This document shows positions 55,033 through 64,000 of a stretch of DNA of 64,000 nucleotides, piece by piece. The notes beneath the pieces were generated by a model that was not told where the DNA came from, ran no database searches, and saw only the letters and a program-made list of their open reading frames with translations. The position numbers and the translations under genes are program-made. The number at the start of each line of letters is the position of its first letter. The stretch's first letter is position 1. The DNA lies in NCBI GenBank assembly GCA_947503625.1, contig CANNEK010000002.1, positions 434,001 to 498,000 of the forward strand, in the 5' to 3' direction. The stretch is from an uncultured Kordiimonas sp. (GTDB lineage Bacteria; Pseudomonadota; Alphaproteobacteria; Sphingomonadales; Kordiimonadaceae).

Positions 55033-57783
55033 TTGAGTGCCAACGCCTTGAAAAACGACGTCGCCAATGACCGGGATGAAACCAGGTCGGCCGCCGCTAT
55101 GGGCGGAAATAAATGGACGCGTGCGCTGAAAGCCCCCGGCGTCACGCCCATGATGGAGCAATTTCTCCAAATCAAAGCTGACTATTCAGATTGTTTACTG
55201 TTCTACAGAATGGGCGACTTTTATGAATTGTTTTTTGAGGATGCAGAACAGGCTTCTGAAGCGTTGGATATCACTCTTACCAAGCGCGGAAAACTTGCAG
55301 GCGACGACATTCCCATGGCCGGTGTGCCGGTACATGCAGCTGAAAACTATCTGGCGCGCCTGATCAAACGCGGTTTCAAGGTTGCCGTGTGCGAGCAAAC
55401 AGAGGACCCGGCTGCCGCCAAGGCCCGGGGGTCAAAATCCGTTGTTCGCCGTGAGGTTGTCAGGCTCGTCACACCTGGCACTCTGACTGAAGACACGCTG
55501 CTGAACCCGCGAAGCCACAACTATCTTGTCGCGCTAGGCCGAGCTCGCGACGATTTTTCTCTCGCCGTCGCCGACATGTCGACAGGCGAGTTCTTTATCT
55601 TGCCGACCAAATCAGGGCGACTTGACGCTGATCTCGCGCGCCTGCAACCGGGCGAAATTCTGGTTGGCGAGTCGACCATGAACGATGAAACAACACAGGC
55701 GGCACTCTTTGATTGGCGCTCCCAGGTCAGTGCTCTTGCCGATGGTTTTTTTGATAGCGGCGGCGGAAAAAGACGGCTTGAAAGCCTTTATGACGTCTCA
55801 ACCCTGGATGGGTTTGGGTCGTTTAATCGCGCGGATCTGGCCGCAGCCGGTGCTCTGATTGATTATCTTGAAGATACCCAGAAGGGCAAGATACCGAGCC
55901 TGACACCACCGACACGGATGTCGGTGGACGGCACTATGATGATTGATGCAGCAACGCGCAGAAGCCTAGAGCTTGTTCGCACACAGAACGGCGAAACCGA
56001 CGGAAGCCTGCTTGCTGTTATCGACAGGACAATTACCGGGGCAGGCGCACGACTCCTCGCCAAACGGCTGTCTGCTCCGCTTACCGACCCCGTTCGCATA
56101 AGCGAGCGACTTGATTGCGTGAGCTATTTTTTGAGTGACGCTTCCCTGTCCGATGATATTCGCGGTGCCCTGAAACGCACGCCGGACATCGAACGTGCCT
56201 TGATGCGGCTTTCCCTTGGCCGTGGCGGCCCGAGGGACCTTACAGCGATACAGGCTGGCCTGATAGCTGCCGCTGACACTAGAGCCAGACTTGAAGTACA
56301 ACGCGGCGCATTGGATGAAACCCCAATGCGGATTGAAGACGCAATTGCAGACCTTGGCAACCATGAGACATTAACCGCTGAACTGTCCGCTGCGATGGTT
56401 GACGAACCGCCAGTGCTCGCCCGGGATGGCGGCTTCATCCGCGAAGGCTATAGCGAGGCCCTTGATGAATTCCGTGTGCTGCGTGACCAAAGCAGGCGCC
56501 TGATCGCGGCGCTTGAGCAGGAATACCAAAAGCTCACCGGGATCAATTCCCTTAAAATCAAACACAACAATGTTCTTGGGTATCATGTTGACCTGAGTGC
56601 CAAACATGCTGATGTGATGATGTCTGCCCCCCTCAATGAGACCTTCATTCATCGGCAGACACTGGCAAACGCTGTCAGGTTTTCATCTGCGGAGCTGTCG
56701 CGGCTTGCCGGTAAAATCTCGGAAGCAGGCGACCGTGCCCTGGCGTTGGAGCAAGACCTGTTTGCAAACCTGAGCGCTTTGGTGCTGGAGGCAGGCGGCC
56801 CAATTTCGTTGACTGCCGAGGCACTGGCCATGCTTGACGCCACATCGGGCCTTGCGGTGCTGGCGGGAGAATGTGCACTGACCCGCCCCGAAGTTGATGA
56901 TAGCCAGGCATTCGAGATCAATGGCGGGCGCCATATGGTGGTCGAGCAAGCGCTGGCCAAATCCAGCAACGCAAGTTTCATCGCAAATGACTGTTCTCTG
57001 GGGCCCAACGACCGCCTCTGGCTTTTAACAGGCCCTAACATGGCCGGTAAAAGCACTTTTCTGCGGCAAAACGCCCTGATCGCAATTTTGGCGCAAATGG
57101 GTAGTTTTGTACCGGCAGCCCGTGCGCATATTGGTATCGTAGATAGACTTTTCAGCAGGGTTGGAGCTTCAGACGATCTCGCACACGGCAGATCCACCTT
57201 TATGGTGGAAATGGTTGAAACTGCTGCAATATTAAATCAGGCTGGCCCGCGCTCGCTGGTGATCCTGGACGAGATTGGCCGCGGAACGGCAACATATGAC
57301 GGCCTGTCAATCGCCTGGGCTGCCGTGGAGCACCTGCACAACATCAATCAATCACGCGCCCTGTTCGCCACGCATTATCATGAATTGACGGCCCTGAAGG
57401 AAACACTGGAAGCCGTCTCGCTGCGGTCGATGAAAGTCCGCGAATGGAAAGGGGAAGTGGTTTTTCTGCACGAGGTTGCGTCAGGGGCAGCTGACAGATC
57501 CTATGGTATTCAAGTCGCCAAACTGGCCGGGCTGCCTGCTGCGGTTGTCGCACGTGCACGCCAGGTTCTCGATCATCTCGAAACAACAGACAAAAGTGGT
57601 GGCGGTTCCGACCGGTTGATCAGCGACCTGCCGCTTTTTCAGTCGTCACCAGCAGCCGGCCCAACCGCTACTAAAAACGCCCATAGCGAGGTTGATGCAA
57701 AGCTTTGCGAAATCAACCCTGATACTCTCTCGCCCAAAGAAGCTCTTGACCTACTTTATGAGTTAAAGGAGCTTCAGGAATAG
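55033..57783 (+). CDS. mutS: DNA mismatch repair protein MutS
   Basis: A 916-residue protein. The mismatch-recognition domain has the F-X-E motif in [13 protein letters not shown]. The clamp and lever domains follow, and the ATPase shows Walker [14 protein letters not shown] (about 667-679), [16 protein letters not shown] and FATHYHEL. The start is TTG preceded by GAGGAA; about 35 residues precede the conserved [14 protein letters not shown]. It begins the mutS-glnD-murJ run. Confidence 0.96.
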   Translation: MSANALKNDVANDRDETRSAAAMGGNKWTRALKAPGVTPMMEQFLQIKADYSDCLLFYRMGDFYELFFEDAEQASEALDITLTKRGKLAGDDIPMAGVPVHAAENYLARLIKRGFKVAVCEQTEDPAAAKARGSKSVVRREVVRLVTPGTLTEDTLLNPRSHNYLVALGRARDDFSLAVADMSTGEFFILPTKSGRLDADLARLQPGEILVGESTMNDETTQAALFDWRSQVSALADGFFDSGGGKRRLESLYDVSTLDGFGSFNRADLAAAGALIDYLEDTQKGKIPSLTPPTRMSVDGTMMIDAATRRSLELVRTQNGETDGSLLAVIDRTITGAGARLLAKRLSAPLTDPVRISERLDCVSYFLSDASLSDDIRGALKRTPDIERALMRLSLGRGGPRDLTAIQAGLIAAADTRARLEVQRGALDETPMRIEDAIADLGNHETLTAELSAAMVDEPPVLARDGGFIREGYSEALDEFRVLRDQSRRLIAALEQEYQKLTGINSLKIKHNNVLGYHVDLSAKHADVMMSAPLNETFIHRQTLANAVRFSSAELSRLAGKISEAGDRALALEQDLFANLSALVLEAGGPISLTAEALAMLDATSGLAVLAGECALTRPEVDDSQAFEINGGRHMVVEQALAKSSNASFIANDCSLGPNDRLWLLTGPNMAGKSTFLRQNALIAILAQMGSFVPAARAHIGIVDRLFSRVGASDDLAHGRSTFMVEMVETAAILNQAGPRSLVILDEIGRGTATYDGLSIAWAAVEHLHNINQSRALFATHYHELTALKETLEAVSLRSMKVREWKGEVVFLHEVASGAADRSYGIQVAKLAGLPAAVVARARQVLDHLETTDKSGGGSDRLISDLPLFQSSPAAGPTATKNAHSEVDAKLCEINPDTLSPKEALDLLYELKELQE

Positions 57784-57792
57784 ACACCTGAT

Positions 57793-60633
57793 ATGGCAGA
57801 TGGCTCGGAAAACCGTGATTTTGCCACTTTAAAGCCCAGGACTTGCATGAAACCAATTCGCAAAAAACGCGCACTCGTGAACCGAAAGGAGCTGACCTCT
57901 GCTCTTGAGGAAATTGCCGCAACCGCGCCAGAAAGCGAGTGGCAGTCCCTGCTTGTGGAAACGCTTAAAAAGGCACACCAAAACGGTTGGAATGAAGTAA
58001 AGCGACGTTTTTTTGACGAGGCAGACAAGGGGCTCGTGTCTGCACGCACCATGAGTTACACCATGGATCAGCTGATGCGGGTGCTTTACGACTTTGTAAC
58101 TGAGCATGTTTATCCACTGGCAAACCCTACCGCAGGCGAGAAATTATGCCTTGTCGCAACGGGAGGATATGGGCGCGGTGAACTTGCCCCCTATTCTGAC
58201 ATCGATCTGTTGTTTCTGATCCCGTACAAGGCGACACCATGGGCAGAAAACGTCGCGGAATACATGCTGTATGTTCTTTGGGACCTTGGGCTGAAAGTGG
58301 GGCATGCTACTCGCACACCGGATGAATGTGTACGCCTTGCCAAAGAGGACCTGACCATCCGGACATCGCTTCTTGAAGCCCGCTATATCTGGGGCGAACA
58401 GAAGCTTTTCAAACTGGCTGCCACGCGGTTTGTCAAACGTGTGGTGAAAGGAACGGGCCAGGAATTCATCGCTCAGAAACTTGAAGAGCGCGACATCCGT
58501 CATAAAAAAATGGGCGATAGCCGGTACGTGGTCGAGCCCAACATCAAGGATGGCAAAGGTGGGCTAAGAGACCTGCAAACCATGTGGTGGATTGCACGGT
58601 ATCTGTACGGCGTCAGCCGCAGCCAGGTTGTGGAGGACGACATTCTGACATCCTCTGAAAACAGGCAGTTCGGCAAAGCAGAGTCGTTTCTTTGGACAGT
58701 GCGCGTTGCCTTGCACTTTTTGGCGGACAGAGCTGACGAACGCCTGACGTTTGACATGCAGAAGCGTCTGTCGGAAGCACTGCGCTATCAGGACCGCGCA
58801 GGTTCTTCCGGTGTTGAACGCTTCATGAAGCATTATTTCCTGGTGGCAAAACAGGTTGGCGACCTGACCAGAATATTCTGTGCCGTGCTGGAAGCCCGGC
58901 AACAGATCACTTTTTTTTCAAGATTGAAACGCACCAAAAAGCTTCAAGGCTTTGGGGTTGAGGGTGAACGGCTGACAGTGCTTGACGAAAAAGACTTCGA
59001 ACGTGACCCCACGCTAATGGTCAGGATTTTTGCTGTGGCGGACCAAAACGACCTCGATATCCACCCCAGCACACTAAGGCTTATCAAACAAAACCTGAAA
59101 CGTATGACGCTCACTGTCAGGCGCAGCCCGGAGGCCAACAAACACTTTCTTGATGTGCTCACATCTCCGAAAAACGGGGAAGTCAACCTGAGACGCATGA
59201 ATGAAGCGGGTGTGTTCGGCAAATTCCTGCCTGATTTCGGTCGGGTAGTCGCCCAGATGCAATATGATATGTACCATCATTACACGGTGGACGAGCACAC
59301 CATCAGGGCGGTTGGTCTGGTTGCAAAAATCGAAGCGGGTGAACTTGAAGACGACCATCCGCTCTCCACGAAAGTCATCCAGCAAATACTTTCCAGAAAT
59401 GTCCTTTATGTCGCAGTTCTTTTGCACGACATTGCCAAAGGACGGGGCGGCGATCATTCCCTGCTTGGGGCTGAGATAGCGGAAAGAGTATGCCCGCGCC
59501 TTGGCCTGTCCGCGGCAGAGACAGAAACGGTTGCCTGGCTGGTCCGCTGGCATTTGCTCATGAGCAACACCGCGTTCAAACGCGACCTTGCGGACCCTAA
59601 AACCATTCAGGACTTTTGCGATATTGTGAAAAGCCCAGAGAGGCTTCGTCTCCTTGTTGTGCTGACTGTGGTCGATATCAGGGCTGTCGGCCCTGGTATC
59701 TGGAATGGCTGGAAAGGGCAGTTACTGCGAGAACTATACTATGCAGCCGAAGAGGTGTTGCGCGCAGGTCATGTAACAATTGGTCGAAACGAGCGCGTGA
59801 AACGCAAAAAAGAAAGACTGTCCGAAGCGCTGGACGACTGGTCCGCAAGCGCAGTGAAAAAACATCTGTCCCGAATGGGCGATGCCTACTGGATCGCTGA
59901 AGATGAAATGACTCTGGTGCAAAACGCTCACCTGATGCGACGGACAGATAAAACTGGCGACCTCATTGGCGTTGCCACCCGTGTCGAACAATGGCAGGCC
60001 ATGACAAATATTGCACTGTATATGCAGGACCATCCCGGACTAATCACCAGAATTGTCGGTGCCTTGGGGGTTGCCGGAGCATCCATTCTGGGAGCAAAGA
60101 TCCACACATCCAAAGACGGTATGGCGATGGACAACTTTATCGTTCAGGATATGGAAGGGAGCGCGTTCGATAGCCGTCGTCAACTCGACCGGCTTGAGGA
60201 AACAATACTGAAAACGCTGGAGGGCTCGGTCAGGCCCAAAGAAAGACTTGGCAAGAAACGCATGTTTGGCACCAAGGACGAAGCGTTTAAAATCGAGCCC
60301 GTAGTGCTCATCGACAACAAGGCGTCCAGCCGGTCAACCGTGATAGAAGTGAATGCCAAAGACCGGCCCGGTCTTCTCTACGACCTGACTTATGCCCTCT
60401 ATGGCCTAAAGCTTTCGATTGTCTCCGCTCATGTCGCCACCTACGGTGAGCGCGCTGTTGATGTATTTTATTTGACCGACCTGATGGGTGACAAGGTGAA
60501 TAACAAGGTGCGCCTGCGAAACCTTGAAAAGAAGCTACTGAAAGCGGCGCGCGGCGAACCTATATTCAGCAAGTCCGATGAAGAAAAACACGATGTCGCC
60601 CGGTCAAAAGCTGCTGCAGGTAATGCCGCATGA
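57793..60633 (+). CDS. glnD: bifunctional PII uridylyltransferase/uridylyl-removing enzyme GlnD
   Basis: A 946-residue nitrogen sensor that uridylylates PII at low glutamine and removes UMP at high. The nucleotidyltransferase motif is GGYGRGELAPYSDID (124-138). The HD hydrolase motif is LLHDIAKGRGGDHS (about 543-556). Two ACT domains (about 735-815 and 850-925) bind glutamine, seen as DHPGLITRIVGALG and DRPGLLYDLTYALY. It follows mutS by 9 bases and overlaps murJ (ATGA). Confidence 0.97.
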   Translation: MADGSENRDFATLKPRTCMKPIRKKRALVNRKELTSALEEIAATAPESEWQSLLVETLKKAHQNGWNEVKRRFFDEADKGLVSARTMSYTMDQLMRVLYDFVTEHVYPLANPTAGEKLCLVATGGYGRGELAPYSDIDLLFLIPYKATPWAENVAEYMLYVLWDLGLKVGHATRTPDECVRLAKEDLTIRTSLLEARYIWGEQKLFKLAATRFVKRVVKGTGQEFIAQKLEERDIRHKKMGDSRYVVEPNIKDGKGGLRDLQTMWWIARYLYGVSRSQVVEDDILTSSENRQFGKAESFLWTVRVALHFLADRADERLTFDMQKRLSEALRYQDRAGSSGVERFMKHYFLVAKQVGDLTRIFCAVLEARQQITFFSRLKRTKKLQGFGVEGERLTVLDEKDFERDPTLMVRIFAVADQNDLDIHPSTLRLIKQNLKRMTLTVRRSPEANKHFLDVLTSPKNGEVNLRRMNEAGVFGKFLPDFGRVVAQMQYDMYHHYTVDEHTIRAVGLVAKIEAGELEDDHPLSTKVIQQILSRNVLYVAVLLHDIAKGRGGDHSLLGAEIAERVCPRLGLSAAETETVAWLVRWHLLMSNTAFKRDLADPKTIQDFCDIVKSPERLRLLVVLTVVDIRAVGPGIWNGWKGQLLRELYYAAEEVLRAGHVTIGRNERVKRKKERLSEALDDWSASAVKKHLSRMGDAYWIAEDEMTLVQNAHLMRRTDKTGDLIGVATRVEQWQAMTNIALYMQDHPGLITRIVGALGVAGASILGAKIHTSKDGMAMDNFIVQDMEGSAFDSRRQLDRLEETILKTLEGSVRPKERLGKKRMFGTKDEAFKIEPVVLIDNKASSRSTVIEVNAKDRPGLLYDLTYALYGLKLSIVSAHVATYGERAVDVFYLTDLMGDKVNNKVRLRNLEKKLLKAARGEPIFSKSDEEKHDVARSKAAAGNAA

Positions 60634-62204
60634 GCCTGATCAAACGGATTTCCACCGTTGGTGGTTATACTCTTTTGAGCCGTTTTTTTGGCCTGGGCCG
60701 GGATTTCCTGTTGGCACGCTACCTCGGCGCAGGTATGGCCGCAGACGCCTTTTTCATTGCTTTCAAGCTCCCCAACTTTTTCCGCCGTTTGTTTGCTGAA
60801 GGTGCGTTTTCCGTGGCCTTCGTGCCACTTTTTTCCAGAGCTCTTGGCAAAGAAATTACACCCGAGAGCCAAGCCACAGCGCAGGAATTTGCCGGGCATG
60901 TTCTGAGCTGGCTCCTGCCCGTGCTTGTCGCTCTACTGATTATTATGGAACTGGCGATGGTGCCGGTGATGTTGGGGCTGACTGGCGGCTTTTCCAGTGA
61001 AGGTGTCGCGGCAAACAAAAAATTTGATCTGGTTGTGGAGCTCGGTCGTTACACATTTCCCTATCTGCTGCTGATCTCGCTGGTTTCTTTTTACGCCGGT
61101 ATGCTCAACGCGGTTAACCGGTTTTCAGCTGCGGCGTTTGCGCCTGTACTTCTCAATATATTGATGATCAGTGCTCTCTTGCTGTTCCATGAAACCGAAA
61201 TCGAGGCAGCCCGTTTTCTTGCCGGCGCCGTTTCGGTATCTGGTGTGGCGCAGTTTATCCTGCTCTATGTTTCTGCCCGCAGAGCGGGCCTCAGAATAAA
61301 GCTTCCACGCCCCGAACTAACCGATGATGTTCGGCAATTACTGCGCGTTATGGCTCCCGCTGCTATCGGTGCAGGTGTCATGCAGCTAAACCTGCTTGCC
61401 GATATTGTCATCGCTGCAAGGCTACTACCCGAAGGATCGGTCTCCTGGTTGTTTTACGCTGACCGGCTCGCACAGCTGCCACTGGGTGTTATTGGAGTGG
61501 CTGTCGGCACCGTATTGCTTCCGGGTATATCTCGCCTGCTGGCAGCGGACGATGCCGCAGGTGCAGCAGCGCAACAAAATCGGGCGCTGGAGTATTCGAT
61601 GATGCTCACGTTGCCAGCGACCGCAGCTCTCGCTGTGATCGCCTACCCGATTATAGCAACAATTTTCGAGCGCGGAGCCTTCACCGAAACGGACACCAGC
61701 GCCACAGCGCTTGCGCTTTTTGCATACTCTTTCGGTTTACCTGCATACGTTATTCAAAAGGCGCTGACACCTGCGTATTTTGCCCGCGGCGATACGCGGA
61801 CACCGGTTATTTTTGCCAGCGTGTCCCTTGTGGTGAACCTGATACTTAATCTGGTTCTGATCCGGTATTTTGCTCATGTTGGTCTGGCAGCCGCAACAGC
61901 GATAGCTGCCTGGATAAATGTTGGCCTGTTGTATTATGGCTTAAGGAAAAAGCGGTATTTTTCTGTCGATCGACAGACCATTGCGAATTCTCTGAAATTC
62001 ACTGCTGCAAGCCTCCTGATGGCAGCATTGCTTGTGGGGGCATACAGCCGCTGGAGCACCCTGTTTCATACAGATGGTTTTGAGCGAGTGTTGGTCTTGG
62101 CAGCTTTTGTAGTCGGCGGCGCCTTGACATACTTTTCCACCAGTTTTGCGCTTGGTGCCCTGAAGCCCAACCAAATCAAGGTATTGTTGAAACGACAACG
62201 CTGA
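60630..62204 (+). CDS. murJ: lipid II flippase MurJ
   Basis: A 524-residue membrane protein with about 14 hydrophobic segments of the MATE/MVF superfamily. The N-terminal SRFFGLGRDFLLARYLGAG and FFIAFKLPNFFRRLFAEGAFS are family hallmarks, as is the later ARGDTRTPV. It moves the peptidoglycan precursor across the inner membrane. It pairs in function with uppP in this window, though not in an operon. Start overlaps the glnD stop. Confidence 0.96.
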   Translation: MSLIKRISTVGGYTLLSRFFGLGRDFLLARYLGAGMAADAFFIAFKLPNFFRRLFAEGAFSVAFVPLFSRALGKEITPESQATAQEFAGHVLSWLLPVLVALLIIMELAMVPVMLGLTGGFSSEGVAANKKFDLVVELGRYTFPYLLLISLVSFYAGMLNAVNRFSAAAFAPVLLNILMISALLLFHETEIEAARFLAGAVSVSGVAQFILLYVSARRAGLRIKLPRPELTDDVRQLLRVMAPAAIGAGVMQLNLLADIVIAARLLPEGSVSWLFYADRLAQLPLGVIGVAVGTVLLPGISRLLAADDAAGAAAQQNRALEYSMMLTLPATAALAVIAYPIIATIFERGAFTETDTSATALALFAYSFGLPAYVIQKALTPAYFARGDTRTPVIFASVSLVVNLILNLVLIRYFAHVGLAAATAIAAWINVGLLYYGLRKKRYFSVDRQTIANSLKFTAASLLMAALLVGAYSRWSTLFHTDGFERVLVLAAFVVGGALTYFSTSFALGALKPNQIKVLLKRQR

Positions 62205-62288
62205 TCGTTGCTTGACCGCCGGGTCGCAGCTTGTCATAAGGCGAGCACTCGAGTTTACGCCTATTGTGACACAAACGGAGACCAACCC

Positions 62289-63302
62289 GTGACGACCGCT
62301 TTGAAATCCGCAGGCCGTGTTTTTTCCGGCGCCCAACCTTCCGGCAACATGCATCTTGGTAATTATCTGGGTGCTTTCAGAAACTGGGCACGTTTGCAGG
62401 ATGAATACGAGTCGATCTACTGCGTTGTCGACATGCACGCGATCACGGTTTGGCAAAACCCGGCCGAGCTTCAAAACCAGATTCGCGAGGCAGCAGCGGC
62501 ATACATGGCCTCCGGTGTCGATCCGTCTCGTTCCATCCTCTACAACCAAAGCAAAGTTGCCGGGCACGCGGAACTGGCATGGATATTCAACTGTGTTGCG
62601 CGTCTTGGCTGGCTAAACCGGATGACCCAGTTTAAAGACAAGGCTGGCAAAAACAGGGAAAAAGCCTCGGTGGGATTATACATTTACCCCAACCTGATGG
62701 CTGCTGATATTCTGCTCTACAAGGCAACACATGTACCGGTCGGCGCGGACCAGAAACAACACCTGGAGCTAACCCGCGATATTGCGCAGAAGTTTAACAA
62801 TGATTACGGCACGGACCTGTTTCCCATGACAGAACCTCTTATCATGGGCGAAGGCGCGCGGGTCATGAGCTTGCGTGACGGATCAAAAAAAATGTCCAAG
62901 TCCGAGCCATCAGACATGACGCGCATCAACCTGAACGATGATGCAGACACACTTGCCAACAAAATTCGCAAGGCGCGAACCGACGCAGAACCGTTGCCTG
63001 GCAATTCAGGTGCCCTTGAGAGCCGCCCTGAAGCCACAAACCTTGTGGGTATATATGCTGCATTGATGGACCAGGACAGAGACTCGGTTTGTGCAGAATT
63101 CGAAGGTCGCGGGTTTGGTGATTTCAAAAAGGCTCTTACAGAGGTTGTCGTCACGAAGCTCGCTCCCATCACGGGAGAAATGGCCAGGTTGCAGAAAGAC
63201 CCGGCCTATATAGACAGCGTCCTTAAGGATGGCGCAGAAAGAGCATCAGCTCTGGCCGAACCTATTCTCGCAGAGATCAAGCGCGCTGTTGGTTACATCT
63301 AG
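62289..63302 (+). CDS. trpS: tryptophanyl-tRNA synthetase
   Basis: A 337-residue class I synthetase. The HIGH-like motif is in [12 protein letters not shown] and the KMSKS loop in [12 protein letters not shown] (about 198-207). [12 protein letters not shown] and [14 protein letters not shown] are conserved. The GTG start at 62289 follows GGAGA and gives the family length; the open frame upstream begins 4 bases after murJ but is not conserved-looking. Confidence 0.96.
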   Translation: MTTALKSAGRVFSGAQPSGNMHLGNYLGAFRNWARLQDEYESIYCVVDMHAITVWQNPAELQNQIREAAAAYMASGVDPSRSILYNQSKVAGHAELAWIFNCVARLGWLNRMTQFKDKAGKNREKASVGLYIYPNLMAADILLYKATHVPVGADQKQHLELTRDIAQKFNNDYGTDLFPMTEPLIMGEGARVMSLRDGSKKMSKSEPSDMTRINLNDDADTLANKIRKARTDAEPLPGNSGALESRPEATNLVGIYAALMDQDRDSVCAEFEGRGFGDFKKALTEVVVTKLAPITGEMARLQKDPAYIDSVLKDGAERASALAEPILAEIKRAVGYI

Positions 63303-63333
63303 GAATTTGAGCAATATAGTGAAGGTGTTTCTG

Positions 63334-63366
63334 TTCAGTTTCAGTTCAGACTCCCGCCGCTAGGAT
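63334..63366 (+). promoter_or_regulatory. TTCAG direct repeats and candidate promoter of the lipoprotein gene
   Basis: TTCAG occurs three times within 16 bases (63334, 63340, 63345), followed at 63361 by TAGGAT, a fair -10 box. This looks like an activator site at about -35. The start would be near 63373, giving a leader of about 180 bases. Confidence 0.35.
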
Positions 63367-63387
63367 AGGCTCAAATCAGAAGGTTGT

Positions 63388-63408
63388 CAGGGCGGGGTGC
63401 CTGTTTTT
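63388..63408 (+). terminator. possible terminator after trpS
   Basis: CAGG and CCTG arms flank a GC-rich loop and are followed by five T. It is weak, and lies downstream of the proposed lipoprotein promoter, so it could instead be an attenuator. Confidence 0.3.
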
Positions 63409-63507
63409 GGCTTTCTGGTGCAGCGACGCGGTGCGCGGTTGGAATTTTCTTCCAAACGGCAAAAGAATATTAGGGGGTCGCGAAACCGGTTGTTTGTTCT
63501 TAAAGTA

Positions 63508-63534
63508 TGGTGCAGTTCTATAGCTTCTGCACCA
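63508..63534 (+). other. hairpin before the lipoprotein start
   Basis: Perfect 8-base arms TGGTGCAG and CTGCACCA with an 11-base loop, ending 19 bases before the lipoprotein ATG and just ahead of its AAGGA site. It may control translation or be an operator. Confidence 0.45.
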
Positions 63535-63553
63535 GCAGAGTAAGGATTTGAGT

Positions 63554-64000
63554 ATGAACCGACACTATTTCCGAATGGCTTCCATAACACTGATGGCAGT
63601 GGCACTTTCTGCCTGCGCCAGTACATTTAGAAGCGATGTGACCAGTTTCCATGTGGCTACACCCCCTGCAGGGGCCAAAGTTGTTTTGGTACCCATCGAC
63701 GAATCGCGACAGGACAGCCTGGAATACCGCCAGTATGCCAGTGCTATTCAGGGTATTCTTGAGCAAAGCGGTTTCGTGGGTGCGCGTGACGATGCGCCTG
63801 ACTATGTGATTGGCTTTGATGTGGCCGTTAATGAAGGCCGAGAGAAGTTTCGCACATACCCGGCAGGTGGCTTTGCAGGTTCTGTCTGGTGGAACCGTGG
63901 TTATGCCTGGGGCGGATGGTGGGACCCATTCTTTGGTGGTCCTGGCTTTGGCGGACCGGGTTTTGCAGGTCCGGGTTTTGGGGGCACAAACGTTACAGCC
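63554..64000 (+). CDS. DUF4136-type lipoprotein, 3' end cut by window edge
   Basis: The first 149 codons are visible. A lipoprotein signal (FRMASITLMAVALSAC, lipobox LSAC) directs it to a membrane. The following domain (SDVTSFHVATPPAGAKVVLVP, YRQYASAIQGILEQSGFV, YVIGFDVAVNEGRE) resembles DUF4136. The visible end is rich in Gly, Pro, Trp and Phe, with repeated GGPGFGGPGF units. Function unknown; probably envelope stress-linked. The ATG follows AAGGATTTG. Confidence 0.85.
   Translation, partial: MNRHYFRMASITLMAVALSACASTFRSDVTSFHVATPPAGAKVVLVPIDESRQDSLEYRQYASAIQGILEQSGFVGARDDAPDYVIGFDVAVNEGREKFRTYPAGGFAGSVWWNRGYAWGGWWDPFFGGPGFGGPGFAGPGFGGTNVTA

Noticed and set aside
1-64000. Prophage, insertion sequences, CRISPR or toxin-antitoxin systems
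   Set aside because: No integrase, transposase, terminal repeats, regular repeat-spacer pattern or recognisable toxin gene was seen; almost all genes are housekeeping.

Overview
The window reads as an ordinary, gene-dense stretch of an alphaproteobacterial chromosome. The evidence is several gene orders typical of that class: Suv3-like helicase, S4-domain protein, FdxA, CarD and RpoH; the RNase D, lptC, lptA, lptB, rpoN, hpf, ptsN run; maeB next to mutS, glnD, murJ and trpS; cobS-cobT beside bolA; def-fmt-truA. A marine lineage such as Kordiimonadales is possible, but the sequence alone does not fix the order. No IS element, prophage, CRISPR array or rRNA was seen. There is one tRNA (Leu, anticodon CAG). 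Both ends cut a gene: an rpoH-type sigma factor on the left and a DUF4136-type lipoprotein on the right.

Layout. 1-6660: rpoH, carD, fdxA, S4 protein and helicase on the minus strand, interrupted by a plus-strand isocitrate lyase/PEP mutase-like gene. 6820-8968: exported amidase and ribosomal protein L28. 9078-14162: minus-strand cobS-cobT, a phytase-like esterase and an unknown exported protein. 14396-18252: FkbM methyltransferase-bolA pair, a hybrid histidine kinase and a carboxymuconolactone decarboxylase-like protein. 18566-24247: two aconitases, AcnB and AcnA, head to head. 24465-28267: DUF1223 protein, DEAD-box helicase, exported propeller protein. 28264-36359: minus-strand gltD-gltB-GST-queG-small protein. 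36711-37724: uppP and tRNA-Leu. 37777-41601: glycosyltransferase, a duplicated alpha/beta hydrolase and a thioesterase. 41795-47792: lipopolysaccharide transport and nitrogen/stationary-phase cluster. 47819-50944: truA, fmt, def, DUF1491, PilZ. 51120-64000: sigma-54 activator, malic enzyme, mutS, glnD, murJ, trpS, lipoprotein.

Together the genes cover central carbon metabolism (two aconitases, malic enzyme), nitrogen assimilation and its control (gltBD, glnD, ptsN, rpoN), envelope building (lptABC, uppP, murJ), and translation and RNA upkeep (L28, def/fmt, truA, queG, trpS, hpf, helicases).

I found no clear new multi-gene system. The best leads are local: a perfect FNR/FixK-type box placed at about -41 of a candidate promoter before hpf; a 22-bp inverted repeat just ahead of ptsN; a tandem alpha/beta hydrolase in which both nucleophile elbows lack serine; an unusually long AcnB divergent from AcnA across a short palindrome; and a 28-codon candidate small gene convergent with fdxA.
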